Source: Algibacter sp.
GTDB lineage: Bacteria; Bacteroidota; Bacteroidia; Flavobacteriales; Flavobacteriaceae
Direction of reading: 5' to 3'
DNA length: 64,000 bases
NCBI RefSeq assembly: GCF_029245835.1
Contig: NZ_JAQWOO010000037.1
Coordinates: 1-64,000 of the forward strand
The notes beneath the pieces were generated by a model, which saw only the letters and a list, made by a program, of their open reading frames with translations, made no database searches and was not told the origin of the DNA. A program made the translations under genes and the position numbers. Below, one piece after another: positions 36,287 to 44,720 of this stretch (positions are counted from its first letter, which is position 1; each line of letters opens with the position of its first letter).

Positions 36287-36784
36287 TTATTTTGTGTTTT
36301 GAACTAAGCTTATTATGAGTATTATAAATGAAGTAATTGCAGTAACTGTTCTGATTAAATGCAAACGATTCCATTTATCTTCAAACTGCTCTCGAAGTAT
36401 TCTCAAGTCCTCTAAACTAGCGTTGCTTAAATCCGTTTTATCTAAAAGCTCATTAAGTGGAACATTTCCAAAAATGGTAACCAATAGCACTCCAAAAAAG
36501 TAGAGAGCAATGGCAAAAATCAATAACCAAATTATTGCACTTGATGCATTTTTAAACAGGTATAGATTGATGATACCTAAGAAGAATGGACCAAAGAATA
36601 CGATGATAAACAATGGGCTTATAATGCTTCTATTCATCTGTTGAAATGCTCTTAAATAAACGAAGTCATCTAGTCTACCAATTCCTGGTGTTATTGCATT
36701 AGACCATGTAAAACACAAACCTGCTGATAGACCTGTTAACAAGACGAGAACAATTGATGCGATATGTTGATTCATAGAGTCCAT
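36287..36784 (-). CDS. DUF1772-like (anthrone oxygenase-like) membrane protein
   Basis: GLSAGLCFTWSNAITPGIGRLDDFVYLRAFQQMNRSI, NVPLNELLD; four hydrophobic segments. Confidence 0.75.
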   Translation of the reverse strand: MDSMNQHIASIVLVLLTGLSAGLCFTWSNAITPGIGRLDDFVYLRAFQQMNRSIISPLFIIVFFGPFFLGIINLYLFKNASSAIIWLLIFAIALYFFGVLLVTIFGNVPLNELLDKTDLSNASLEDLRILREQFEDKWNRLHLIRTVTAITSFIILIISLVQNTK

Positions 36785-36791
36785 AATGCTA

Positions 36792-37190
36792 TTATTTTGA
36801 AATTAAGTTTTTAGAATACACTCGAGCATACCAGTATAAACTGGCTACAAGTAGAAATTCAAAAGCAATAATCCAGAATCCTACAGATGTAAAAAAGCTA
36901 TAATGACTTCCACCATTAGGCATCACAAAAAGGGGCACTGTAATAAGTGCATCTAAAGCAACAGCAGTGAGTAAGAATGTTTGTCCCACTTTAAGACCAT
37001 GGGTTTTGTTATCCTTTTTATAATAGAAATAACATCCGAACCAAACTAATGGCATCACAACAACAAACAAAACAACATTGGCTTGTGTGTCTAGATTTTC
37101 TAAAATGGGTATGGCATAGGAAATTGAATAAAATAGTATAGCGATTATCCAAATGGCTATACCTAATAAAATGGCGCGTTGAGTTTTCAT
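36792..37190 (-). CDS. Small multi-pass membrane protein (DUF5367-like)
   Basis: 132 aa, four hydrophobic segments; same-strand neighbour of NmrA/DUF1772 genes. Confidence 0.55.
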   Translation of the reverse strand: MKTQRAILLGIAIWIIAILFYSISYAIPILENLDTQANVVLFVVVMPLVWFGCYFYYKKDNKTHGLKVGQTFLLTAVALDALITVPLFVMPNGGSHYSFFTSVGFWIIAFEFLLVASLYWYARVYSKNLISK

Positions 37191-37280
37191 GTCTATATAA
37201 GTTTTAATTACAAGACAAAATTATAAGGAAGACAAAAGAATGGTTTGTCGTAAAGGGATTATGATTTGTTCGAAAAGTTG

Positions 37281-38135
37281 CTACTTAATCTGGCTTGGAC
37301 GATAACCAAACTTTTTTTCGAAAGCATTAGAAAATGAACTGAGGCTATCGTAACCCACATGCCATGAGGCTTCTTGAACAGTCATCTGTTGATTTCTAAT
37401 CATTTTATGAGCTAATGTAAGGCGCTCATTTTGAAGATATTTAAATACAGGAACGCCAAAATAAGCTTTAAATTCTTTTTTTAGTTTGAAGGTGTTTAGG
37501 CCTATTTGCTTTGAGATTTCGGTTAAAGACGGCGGATTTTCAATATTTTGAAGTAATATATCTTTAACTTGATTCAACTTTTCTCGCTCATTAGTCTTTA
37601 TTTTTTCGGTTTTTAATAACGCTAATTGACCAAAAAAATGAGACAGTAAAGCTGTAATCTGACTTCTAAAAAACATCATTTTAGTTTTTCCTTCATATTC
37701 AATATTAAATAAAGAATCTACGATAGACTGCATTTCTGGAGTCATAAAAAAACTGGGGCCTTCAACATAATGATCGGATGGATTTACCAACTCATTCATT
37801 AAGGTTGCAAAAATCTCTCCTTCTTCATTGGGAAGTTTATCTAAATTTCTTAAAGATGTGGCAATTAAAATACACTGTAGTGGTTTTTCTCGAGACACCG
37901 TATGCATAAACTCAACTTCAGTATCACCATAAAAAGATAATGCTAATCCTCTTGTATACTGAAATTCTTTTTGTTTCTTACCGTATTTAACGGTCAAATC
38001 AACATCCCCTGAACCATAAAAAGCAACCGCTATAACAGGCTCATCAAAACGGCAAGAATCTACAGAAACGCTTTCGGATGAAGCTTCTTCAACAAGTATT
38101 GTAAAATCATTAATGTGTATAAAGTCTCTGGTCAT
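37281..38135 (-). CDS. AraC family transcriptional regulator
   Basis: C-terminal double HTH: PSLTEISKQIGLNTFKLKKEFKAYFG...VQEASWHVGYDSLSSFSNAFEKKFGYRPSQ. Confidence 0.92.
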   Translation of the reverse strand: MTRDFIHINDFTILVEEASSESVSVDSCRFDEPVIAVAFYGSGDVDLTVKYGKKQKEFQYTRGLALSFYGDTEVEFMHTVSREKPLQCILIATSLRNLDKLPNEEGEIFATLMNELVNPSDHYVEGPSFFMTPEMQSIVDSLFNIEYEGKTKMMFFRSQITALLSHFFGQLALLKTEKIKTNEREKLNQVKDILLQNIENPPSLTEISKQIGLNTFKLKKEFKAYFGVPVFKYLQNERLTLAHKMIRNQQMTVQEASWHVGYDSLSSFSNAFEKKFGYRPSQIK

Positions 38136-38181
38136 GTTTCAAATTTAAACAATATTCTGTTTAAATTTGAAACATGACCAG
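38128..38181. promoter_or_regulatory. Perfect inverted repeat (24-bp arms, 6-nt spacer) spanning the AraC gene start codon
   Basis: CTGGTCATGTTTCAAATTTAAACA-atattc-TGTTTAAATTTGAAACATGACCAG; the gene's ATG is at 38135..38133 inside one arm. Confidence 0.9.
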
Positions 38182-38398
38182 TTTGACTAACTTTATAACA
38201 TTATAAAATTATACTCGAATATATGCACTATCTCTCACCTAATTTATAGGCATTTCAATAAAAATGATCCACATGTTCATTATGCAGTTTAGTGCTCAAT
38301 TATAAATATATCTTTTCTGCTAAAAGGTCTTAAACTTAATTTGACTTTTTGCAATTAAAAAATACTATGTATCTTTTTTATCAAAAACAATCTTATCA

Positions 38399-39067
38399 TT
38401 ATCCTCTAACGGATTTGATAATATCTAAGGCATTTTTAACATCCTGTTCAAGTTTTGCATAATCTTTATTAGCAACAATGCTTTTAGATATTAATTTTGA
38501 TCCCATACCCACACAAGTAACCCCAGCATCAAACCATCCTTTTAGATTTTCTTGTGTTGGAGAAACACCTCCTGTTGGCATAATACTAGTCCAAGGTTGC
38601 GGCCCTTTTATACCTTTAACAAACTGTGGTCCATAAATATCTCCAGGAAATAATTTAACAATTTCGCATCCTAATTCTTCTGCTCTTGCTATTTCTGTTA
38701 ACGTACCACAACCAGGAGACCATAATACTTTTCGCCTATTACACACTATGGCAATATCTTCTCTTAATACAGGAGTCACAATAAAGTTAGCTCCTAATTG
38801 CATATATAAGGAAGCTGCTGCTGCATCAGTCACCGAACCTACGCCCATTATCATTCCTGGTAATTCTTTAATGGCGTATTTGGTAAGCTCTCCAAAAACT
38901 TCATGAGCAAAATCACCACGAGCGGTAAACTCCATTAAACGTGCCCCGCCATCATAGCAAGCTTTTAAAATATGTTTGCTTAATTCTAAATCATTACTAA
39001 AGAACAAAGGAATCATTCCTGTGTCTTTCATTGCTTGCGCTACTTCTAATCTTGAAAATTGTGCCAT
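38399..39067 (-). CDS. eda: KDPG/KHG aldolase
   Basis: GGARLMEFTARGDFAHEVF, MGVGSVTDAAAA, VKLFPGDIYGPQFVKGIKGPQPW..MPTGGVSP. Confidence 0.93.
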   Translation of the reverse strand: MAQFSRLEVAQAMKDTGMIPLFFSNDLELSKHILKACYDGGARLMEFTARGDFAHEVFGELTKYAIKELPGMIMGVGSVTDAAAASLYMQLGANFIVTPVLREDIAIVCNRRKVLWSPGCGTLTEIARAEELGCEIVKLFPGDIYGPQFVKGIKGPQPWTSIMPTGGVSPTQENLKGWFDAGVTCVGMGSKLISKSIVANKDYAKLEQDVKNALDIIKSVRG

Positions 39068-39158
39068 TTTTTCTAAATGTTTATTTTTTTTATTTGTGTA
39101 GTTGTCAAACAGTCAAATCAAATAATTAATTTTATTGTTTGATTATTAAACACTTATA

Positions 39159-40205
39159 CTATCTTGCTACTCTACCAGATGAATCTCCTCCCATAAGTTT
39201 TTTAACTTCATCTATTGAAGATAAGTTAGCATCTCCTTTAATGGTATGTTTAAGACATGATGCAGCTACCGCAAAGTTTAGTGCTTTTTGATCGTCTCCT
39301 TGATACTCTATCAAACCATAAATAAGGCCTCCCATAAAGGAATCTCCTCCACCTACTCTATCTACAATATCGGTGATTTGATATTGGGGAGATTCAAATA
39401 ATGTTTTACCATCATATAAAACACCTGCCCAAGTGTTATGAGATGCAGAGATTGAACCTCTTAACGTTGTAATTACCTTTTTAGCTCTTGGAAATTTTTT
39501 AAGCATTTGATCACAAACTGATAGGAAAGCAGCTCCTTTAACATGCTCACCTTGCGTAGTAATATCCAAACCTTCTGGTTTGATTCCAAAATGCTTTTCA
39601 GCATCTTCTTCGTTACCTAGTATAATGTCACAATAAGATGTTAATTCAGTCATCACAGTTTCCCTATGCGCATCATCACAATATCCCCATAATTTTTGAC
39701 GGTAATTTAAATCTGTAGAAATAGTTAAACCTTTGGCACTCGCCACTTTTACAGCTTCTAAACACGCATCAGCAGCACCTTGAGAAATAGCTGGTGTAAT
39801 ACCCGTCCAGTGAAACCAGTCAGCACCTTCAAATGCAGCATCCCAATCTACCATACCCGCTTCAATTTCTGCCATAGCAGAATGTGCACGATCATATACA
39901 ACCTTACTTCCACGATTTACAGCTCCAGTTTCTAAGAAATAAATTCCTAAACGGTCTCCTCCGTAAATAATCTTATCTGTTCCTACTCCTCTTTTTCGCA
40001 TTTCCATTAAAGCACATTCTCCAATATCATTTTTTGGTAAACGTGTTACAAAATCTACAGGAACGCCATAGTTTGCTAAAGATACTGCTACATTGCTTTC
40101 TCCGCCTCCATATATAACATCAAAAGATGTGGATTGAGAAAATCTTAAAAATCCGTGCGGAGCTAATCTTAACATGATTTCTCCAAATGTTACTACTTTA
40201 CTCAT
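39159..40205 (-). CDS. kdgK: PfkB family 2-keto-3-deoxygluconate kinase
   Basis: FGEIMLRLAPHG, YGGGESNVAVSLA, DIVDRVGGGDSFMGGLIYGL; next to KDPG aldolase. Confidence 0.9.
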   Translation of the reverse strand: MSKVVTFGEIMLRLAPHGFLRFSQSTSFDVIYGGGESNVAVSLANYGVPVDFVTRLPKNDIGECALMEMRKRGVGTDKIIYGGDRLGIYFLETGAVNRGSKVVYDRAHSAMAEIEAGMVDWDAAFEGADWFHWTGITPAISQGAADACLEAVKVASAKGLTISTDLNYRQKLWGYCDDAHRETVMTELTSYCDIILGNEEDAEKHFGIKPEGLDITTQGEHVKGAAFLSVCDQMLKKFPRAKKVITTLRGSISASHNTWAGVLYDGKTLFESPQYQITDIVDRVGGGDSFMGGLIYGLIEYQGDDQKALNFAVAASCLKHTIKGDANLSSIDEVKKLMGGDSSGRVAR

Positions 40206-40237
40206 TTTAATAGGTCTTATTTAAAATTAATTAGTTT

Positions 40238-40255
40238 TGCTTAATCGTTTAAGCA
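40238..40255. promoter_or_regulatory. LacI-type operator, near-perfect palindrome TGCTTAATCGTTTAAGCA
   Basis: Central CG, one mismatch from the second operator; upstream of kdgK. Confidence 0.75.
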
Positions 40256-40322
40256 TTTTTTAAAAAAATAAATCAAAACTCAAATAATTAAAAGGAGAGT
40301 TTTGATTACATAAACTAAAACA

Positions 40323-40354
40323 ATATATTTGCTTAAACGTTTAAGCAAATATAT
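40323..40354. promoter_or_regulatory. LacI-type operator, 32-bp perfect palindrome ATATATTTGCTTAAACGTTTAAGCAAATATAT
   Basis: Exactly self-complementary; upstream of the divergent LacI gene. Confidence 0.85.
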
Positions 40355-40361
40355 AAAAAAA

Positions 40362-41405
40362 TTGAATAAAAAAAAGAAAACTACTATAAAAGATATTGCA
40401 AACGTGCTAAATATTTCTCCAGCTGCCGTATCAAAAGCTTTACATGACGATTCTAGGATTAGTAAAAAAACAAAAATAGCAGTAAGACAAGTTGCTAAAA
40501 ACTTAAATTATCAACCTAATCATCTAGCAAGTGCATTGCGTAAAGGAAAAAGTAACTTAGTTGGGGTTATTGTCCCGAAAACAAATAGTAATTTTTTTTC
40601 ATCAGTTATTCAAAATATTGAAGAAGTTTTAAATAAAGAAGGATATAATATTATAATAACTCAGTCAAATGAATCTTTTAGAAAGGAGTGCAATAACATT
40701 GATACCCTATTGTTTACTCAAGTTGATGGTATTATCGCTTCTATGGCAAATGAGACCACAGACTTAGAATATTACGAAAAAATTAAATCTAAAGGGATTC
40801 CTTTAATTTTATTTGACCGTGGTGAAAATGATCTCAATGTAGATTATATTGGCATTAATGATTATGATAGCAGTCATATGATTATTAACCATTTAGTAGA
40901 GCAAGACTGTAAACGTATTGCACACATTGGTGGTTATAAACACACTCGAATATTTAATAATAGAATTAGAGGTTATATCGATGCTTTGAAAAAAAACAAA
41001 TTACCTTTAGATGAAGAACTTCTTTTAGAAAGTAGTCTTACAACCGAAGATGGCAGAGAAAAAATGATCCATTTATTATCTCTTAAAAACAGACCTGATG
41101 CGGTTTATGTTGCAGGTGATTATGCGGCATTAGGTGCTTTACAAGTTTTAAATGAGCAAAATATTAAGGTTCCACAAGACATCGCCTTAGTTGGTTTTGG
41201 AAACGAACCTTTTACGTCTATGGTAACTCCCACCATATCAAGTATAAAGCAACATAGTGGAGAAATAGGAAAGCAAGCCGCTAAAACATTTCTAGAACAT
41301 GCGAAAACAACGGATATGAAACAGACTTTAAATAAAATTATTTTAGATGCCGAATTGATTATTCGAGATTCTTCCAATAAAAAATCACCTGTTAAATCTA
41401 CATGA
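40362..41405 (+). CDS. LacI family transcriptional regulator
   Basis: TTIKDIANVLNISPAAVSKALHDDSRISKKTK HTH, periplasmic-binding-like effector domain. No ATG near the HTH; TTG at 40362 is a better start than the track's TTG at 40329, which lies inside the operator. Confidence 0.9.
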   Translation: MNKKKKTTIKDIANVLNISPAAVSKALHDDSRISKKTKIAVRQVAKNLNYQPNHLASALRKGKSNLVGVIVPKTNSNFFSSVIQNIEEVLNKEGYNIIITQSNESFRKECNNIDTLLFTQVDGIIASMANETTDLEYYEKIKSKGIPLILFDRGENDLNVDYIGINDYDSSHMIINHLVEQDCKRIAHIGGYKHTRIFNNRIRGYIDALKKNKLPLDEELLLESSLTTEDGREKMIHLLSLKNRPDAVYVAGDYAALGALQVLNEQNIKVPQDIALVGFGNEPFTSMVTPTISSIKQHSGEIGKQAAKTFLEHAKTTDMKQTLNKIILDAELIIRDSSNKKSPVKST

Positions 41406-41852
41406 GGTATTACCTTCTAAAATGCTCATCACTTCATTTACGGAAGAAAAGTTTACATCCCCTTCATATGTGTGTTTTAATGCGCTTGCTGCAGCTCCAA
41501 ACTCCATGGCTTTATAATCCTCAAAATATTGCAAACCATAAATCAATCCAGCAGCGTAAGCGTCTCCTGTTCCAATTCTGTCCACTATGTGAGTAATATC
41601 TAAATCCATAGTTTCTCTAAATTCATAACCATTCCACATTCGAGAACGTATTTTATGCCAAGACGCATTAATGGGCGTTCTAATTTTATCAAATATTTTT
41701 TTAATGGTAGGAAACTCTTTTATTAAATGTTTACTGGCCTCTATAAAATCCTCATTAGAATTATTATAATCGCTTCCTAAAACTTCATTTATCTCATTAA
41801 CACCACCAATAAAAATGGTTGAATACTGTAATAAATCTGAATTTAATGCTTT
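41385..41852 (-). pseudogene. C-terminal remnant of a second PfkB KDG kinase
   Basis: Minus-strand frame reads ...ALNSDLLQYSTIFIGGVNEINEVLGSDYNN...FPTIKKIFDKIRTPINASWHKIRSRMWNGYEF...DIVDR-like HIVDRIGTGDAYAAGLIYGL; about the first 180 residues missing, in-frame TAA just upstream. Confidence 0.8.
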
Positions 41853-42051
41853 TTATGCCTTGTTTTAATAAAATCGTGTACGAAAGTGTGTACTCTGATT
41901 TATAATTATTTTGATATCAAATATAGAAATAACTATGAATATATTACATGCTAAAATTTGTAATACATTATTCTTCTTGACATAAAACCTAGCACTTTTT
42001 TAACTGGTTATTATTTAAAAACAAAGTCATTGAAAATCTGTAATTTTAATT

Positions 42052-42125
42052 TTGGGCTATAAAAACACTCTTTATAGCTCAAAAAATACTTATATTTGAG
42101 CTATAAAAATAATATTTATAGCTCA
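42052..42125. promoter_or_regulatory. Tandem pair of inverted repeats upstream of and overlapping the Fic start codon
   Basis: TTGGGCTATAAA-N7-TTTATAGCTCAA (42052-42082) and TTGAGCTATAAA-N7-TTTATAGCTCA (42096-42125). Confidence 0.85.
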
Positions 42126-43240
42126 TGGCACGCAATATTTGGAATTGGCAACAGATCGAATGGCCTCATTTTTCTTATAACGAAGATGCACTTAATGACT
42201 TAGAATTAAAATTCTCTAAAAATACAGGAACTGTTTTAGGCACTTTTAAACACGTCAATGAAAATGCAAAGGAACAATTGATTATTGAGATATTATCTAA
42301 CGAAGCGCTAAAGACTTCTGAAATTGAAGGGGAGTATCTCGATAGAGACAGTATACAATCGTCTATTAAAAAAAATTTAGGATTAAAAGTTGATAAAAAA
42401 CGAATAGCTCCTGCCGAATTTGGTATTTCAGAAATGATGGTTGATTTACATAAAAATTTTAACAAACAGCTAACGCAGCAACAGCTATTTAATTGGCATA
42501 AAATGCTTACCAACGGTAGACAAGATCTAACCGATATTGGTACATACCGAACACATGTAGATCCTATGCAAGTAGTCTCTGGACGCTTAGATAAACCAAC
42601 AGTCCATTTTGAAGCGCCACCATCAAAAAATATGCGAGTAGCAATGAAGCAGTTTATATCTTGGTTTAATACTTCAAATTCTAAGACAGGAAAAAACGTA
42701 TTACCACTTGCAAAGGCAGGTATTACACATCTCTATTTTGTATGTATACACCCATTTGAAGATGGTAACGGACGAATTGCACGTGCACTCACCGAAAAAT
42801 CTATAGCACAAAGTATAGGACAACCTGCGCTTATATCACTATCAAAAACTATAGAACGCAATAAAAAAGCATACTATAACGCATTAGAGAACAATAATAA
42901 GGATCTAGAGATTACAGAATGGCTGCTATACTTCGGACAAACCATATTAGATGCACAAGAGGACACTCTAAAACTTATTGATTTTTTAATTGAAAAAGCA
43001 AAATTCTTTGATCGCTATAATACGCTTATGAACGAACGACAACTAAAAGTTGTTACACGTATTTTTGATGCAGGCCATCAAGGATTTGATGGTGGTTTAA
43101 GTGCTGATAACTATACCAAAATAGCTAAAACCTCTGCTTCTACTGCTACACGTGATTTAAAAGACATGGTGGACAAAAAAATATTTGTTAAAACTGGTGA
43201 ATTAAAGAGTACTCGGTACTGGCTGAATATTAAACATTAA
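42125..43240 (+). CDS. Fic family protein (DUF4172-like N-terminus, Fic domain, C-terminal winged helix)
   Basis: Fic motif HPFEDGNGRIAR; inhibitory-helix-like TSEIEG; C-terminal TASTATRDLKDMVDKKIFVKTG. Confidence 0.9.
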   Translation: MARNIWNWQQIEWPHFSYNEDALNDLELKFSKNTGTVLGTFKHVNENAKEQLIIEILSNEALKTSEIEGEYLDRDSIQSSIKKNLGLKVDKKRIAPAEFGISEMMVDLHKNFNKQLTQQQLFNWHKMLTNGRQDLTDIGTYRTHVDPMQVVSGRLDKPTVHFEAPPSKNMRVAMKQFISWFNTSNSKTGKNVLPLAKAGITHLYFVCIHPFEDGNGRIARALTEKSIAQSIGQPALISLSKTIERNKKAYYNALENNNKDLEITEWLLYFGQTILDAQEDTLKLIDFLIEKAKFFDRYNTLMNERQLKVVTRIFDAGHQGFDGGLSADNYTKIAKTSASTATRDLKDMVDKKIFVKTGELKSTRYWLNIKH

Positions 43241-43255
43241 TTTACAAATTAATAT

Positions 43256-43286
43256 AAAAAAAGCCTTCACATTTCTGCGAAGGCTT
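43256..43286 (-). terminator. Hairpin terminator downstream of the tRNA 3' fragment
   Basis: AAGCCTTC/GAAGGCTT stem followed by a T run when read on the minus strand. Confidence 0.7.
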
Positions 43287-43298
43287 GATTTTACTTTG

Positions 43299-43340
43299 TA
43301 GCGGGAACTGGACTCGAACCAGTGACCTTCGGGTTATGAG
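43299..43340 (-). tRNA. 3'-half fragment of an initiator tRNA-fMet (CAT); probable att site, not a functional tRNA
   Basis: Minus strand CTCATAACCCGAAGGTCACTGGTTCGAGTCCAGTTCCCGCTA: anticodon loop CTCATAA, CCC after the loop (initiator hallmark), variable loop, T arm, acceptor 3' strand; the 5' half is absent. Confidence 0.8.
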
Positions 43341-43501
43341 TGTTTGATACTTGTATGCTAAACTAGTGCAAATACACTGAAATACAACGTATTAAGTAAT
43401 GATTAATATTATTTAATATCAAATAATAGTAAACAAAACCAACAAATGTTGCACCTATGTTGTACCTGAAATGATTATCTTTATAATCTAATAGTTTTAA
43501 T

Positions 43502-44707
43502 ATGGCAACGGTAAGAGTAGTTTTGAGAAAAAAGAAGAATAAAGCTGGACGGTTCCCTATTGCTATACGGATAACTAAAGACCGTAAAAGTTCTTTCCTA
43601 AATACTGGACAATATATTGATGAAAAATTTTGGGACGAAAAAAATCGTAACGTTCGGAAGTCCCATCCAAACTCAAAGGTGCTCAATAATTTTATTGTCA
43701 GTAAAGTTGCAGAAGCTAATGATAAGGTTTTAAAATCTGAAATGAAACCGGAGTACGAATCAGTTGCAGAAATTAGAAACAAGATATTAGAAAACAAGGG
43801 ATTTGATTTCTTTGTTGTTGCCAATATGCACCTTAAAAATCTTAAAAATAGAAATAAACATCATCAATATGATACTGAGTTTGGCCGTTTAAAAAAGTTT
43901 AAGGAATTTTTAGGTAAGGATGTGCTTCCTTTTAACAAGTTAAATGTTGTCTTACTAAAGAAATTTGAAACCTATTTAATACATAGCAAAAAGCTTTCCC
44001 CAAGAACGGTTGTAAACTACCATATTTTAATCAGAACAATTTATAATCTTGCTATTGCAGAATCTATTACGGACAGAGGGCTATATCCTTTTGGTAAAGG
44101 CAAAATGACAATTAGAATTCCTGAATCTCAAAAAATAGGCTTTACTTCTGATGAAATACAAAAGTTAGAAAATGCTCAAGATATTACAGAAGCTCAACAA
44201 AAAGCAATTCATATTTGGCTAATCAGTTTTTATTTTGCTGGTATTCGGGTTGGTGATGTCCTTCAATTAAAGTGGACGGATTTTAATGATGGCAGACTGC
44301 TTTATAGAATGAATAAAAATAGTAAACTGGTTTCACTTAAAGTTCCTGAGAAGGCAACTGAAATATTCAATAACTATAAGGATGAATCAGAAAGCAATGG
44401 ACTAGTGTTTCCTCAATTGAGGGATATAGACCTTAATAATACTGAGGAAATTTCGAAAAGAACACAATCAATCACTCGAAATGTAAACAGAAGGTTAAAG
44501 ATTGCTGCTAAGCAATTGGGAATTAAAAAGAATATCAGTATGCACATCGCAAGACATAGTTTCGGTAATATATCTGGGGATAAAATCCCTATTCAGATGC
44601 TGCAAAAATTATATCGTCATTCTTCAGTAACAACTACCATTCGCTATCAAGCAAACTTTATTCACAAAGATGCCGATGATGCTTTGGATAGTGTAATTAA
44701 TTTTTAA
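43502..44707 (+). CDS. Tyrosine recombinase / phage-type integrase
   Basis: SAM-like N-terminal domain; catalytic residues in FAGIRVGDVLQLKW, HIARHSFGN, LYRHSSVTTTIRY. Confidence 0.93.
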   Translation: MATVRVVLRKKKNKAGRFPIAIRITKDRKSSFLNTGQYIDEKFWDEKNRNVRKSHPNSKVLNNFIVSKVAEANDKVLKSEMKPEYESVAEIRNKILENKGFDFFVVANMHLKNLKNRNKHHQYDTEFGRLKKFKEFLGKDVLPFNKLNVVLLKKFETYLIHSKKLSPRTVVNYHILIRTIYNLAIAESITDRGLYPFGKGKMTIRIPESQKIGFTSDEIQKLENAQDITEAQQKAIHIWLISFYFAGIRVGDVLQLKWTDFNDGRLLYRMNKNSKLVSLKVPEKATEIFNNYKDESESNGLVFPQLRDIDLNNTEEISKRTQSITRNVNRRLKIAAKQLGIKKNISMHIARHSFGNISGDKIPIQMLQKLYRHSSVTTTIRYQANFIHKDADDALDSVINF

Positions 44708-44720
44708 TGAGCAAATTTTT

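Noticed and set aside
42001-42124. Repeated GCTATAAA/TTTATAGC units as a possible mini-CRISPR
   Set aside because: Only two dyads with 7-nt spacers, better explained as tandem operators of the Fic gene
43299-43340. Functional tRNA-Met gene
   Set aside because: Only the 3' half is present; the sequence beyond the anticodon loop does not form a D arm or a 5' acceptor strand
43363-43824. 153-aa minus-strand ORF
   Set aside because: Mostly antisense to the well-supported integrase (43502-44707); no recognisable motifs
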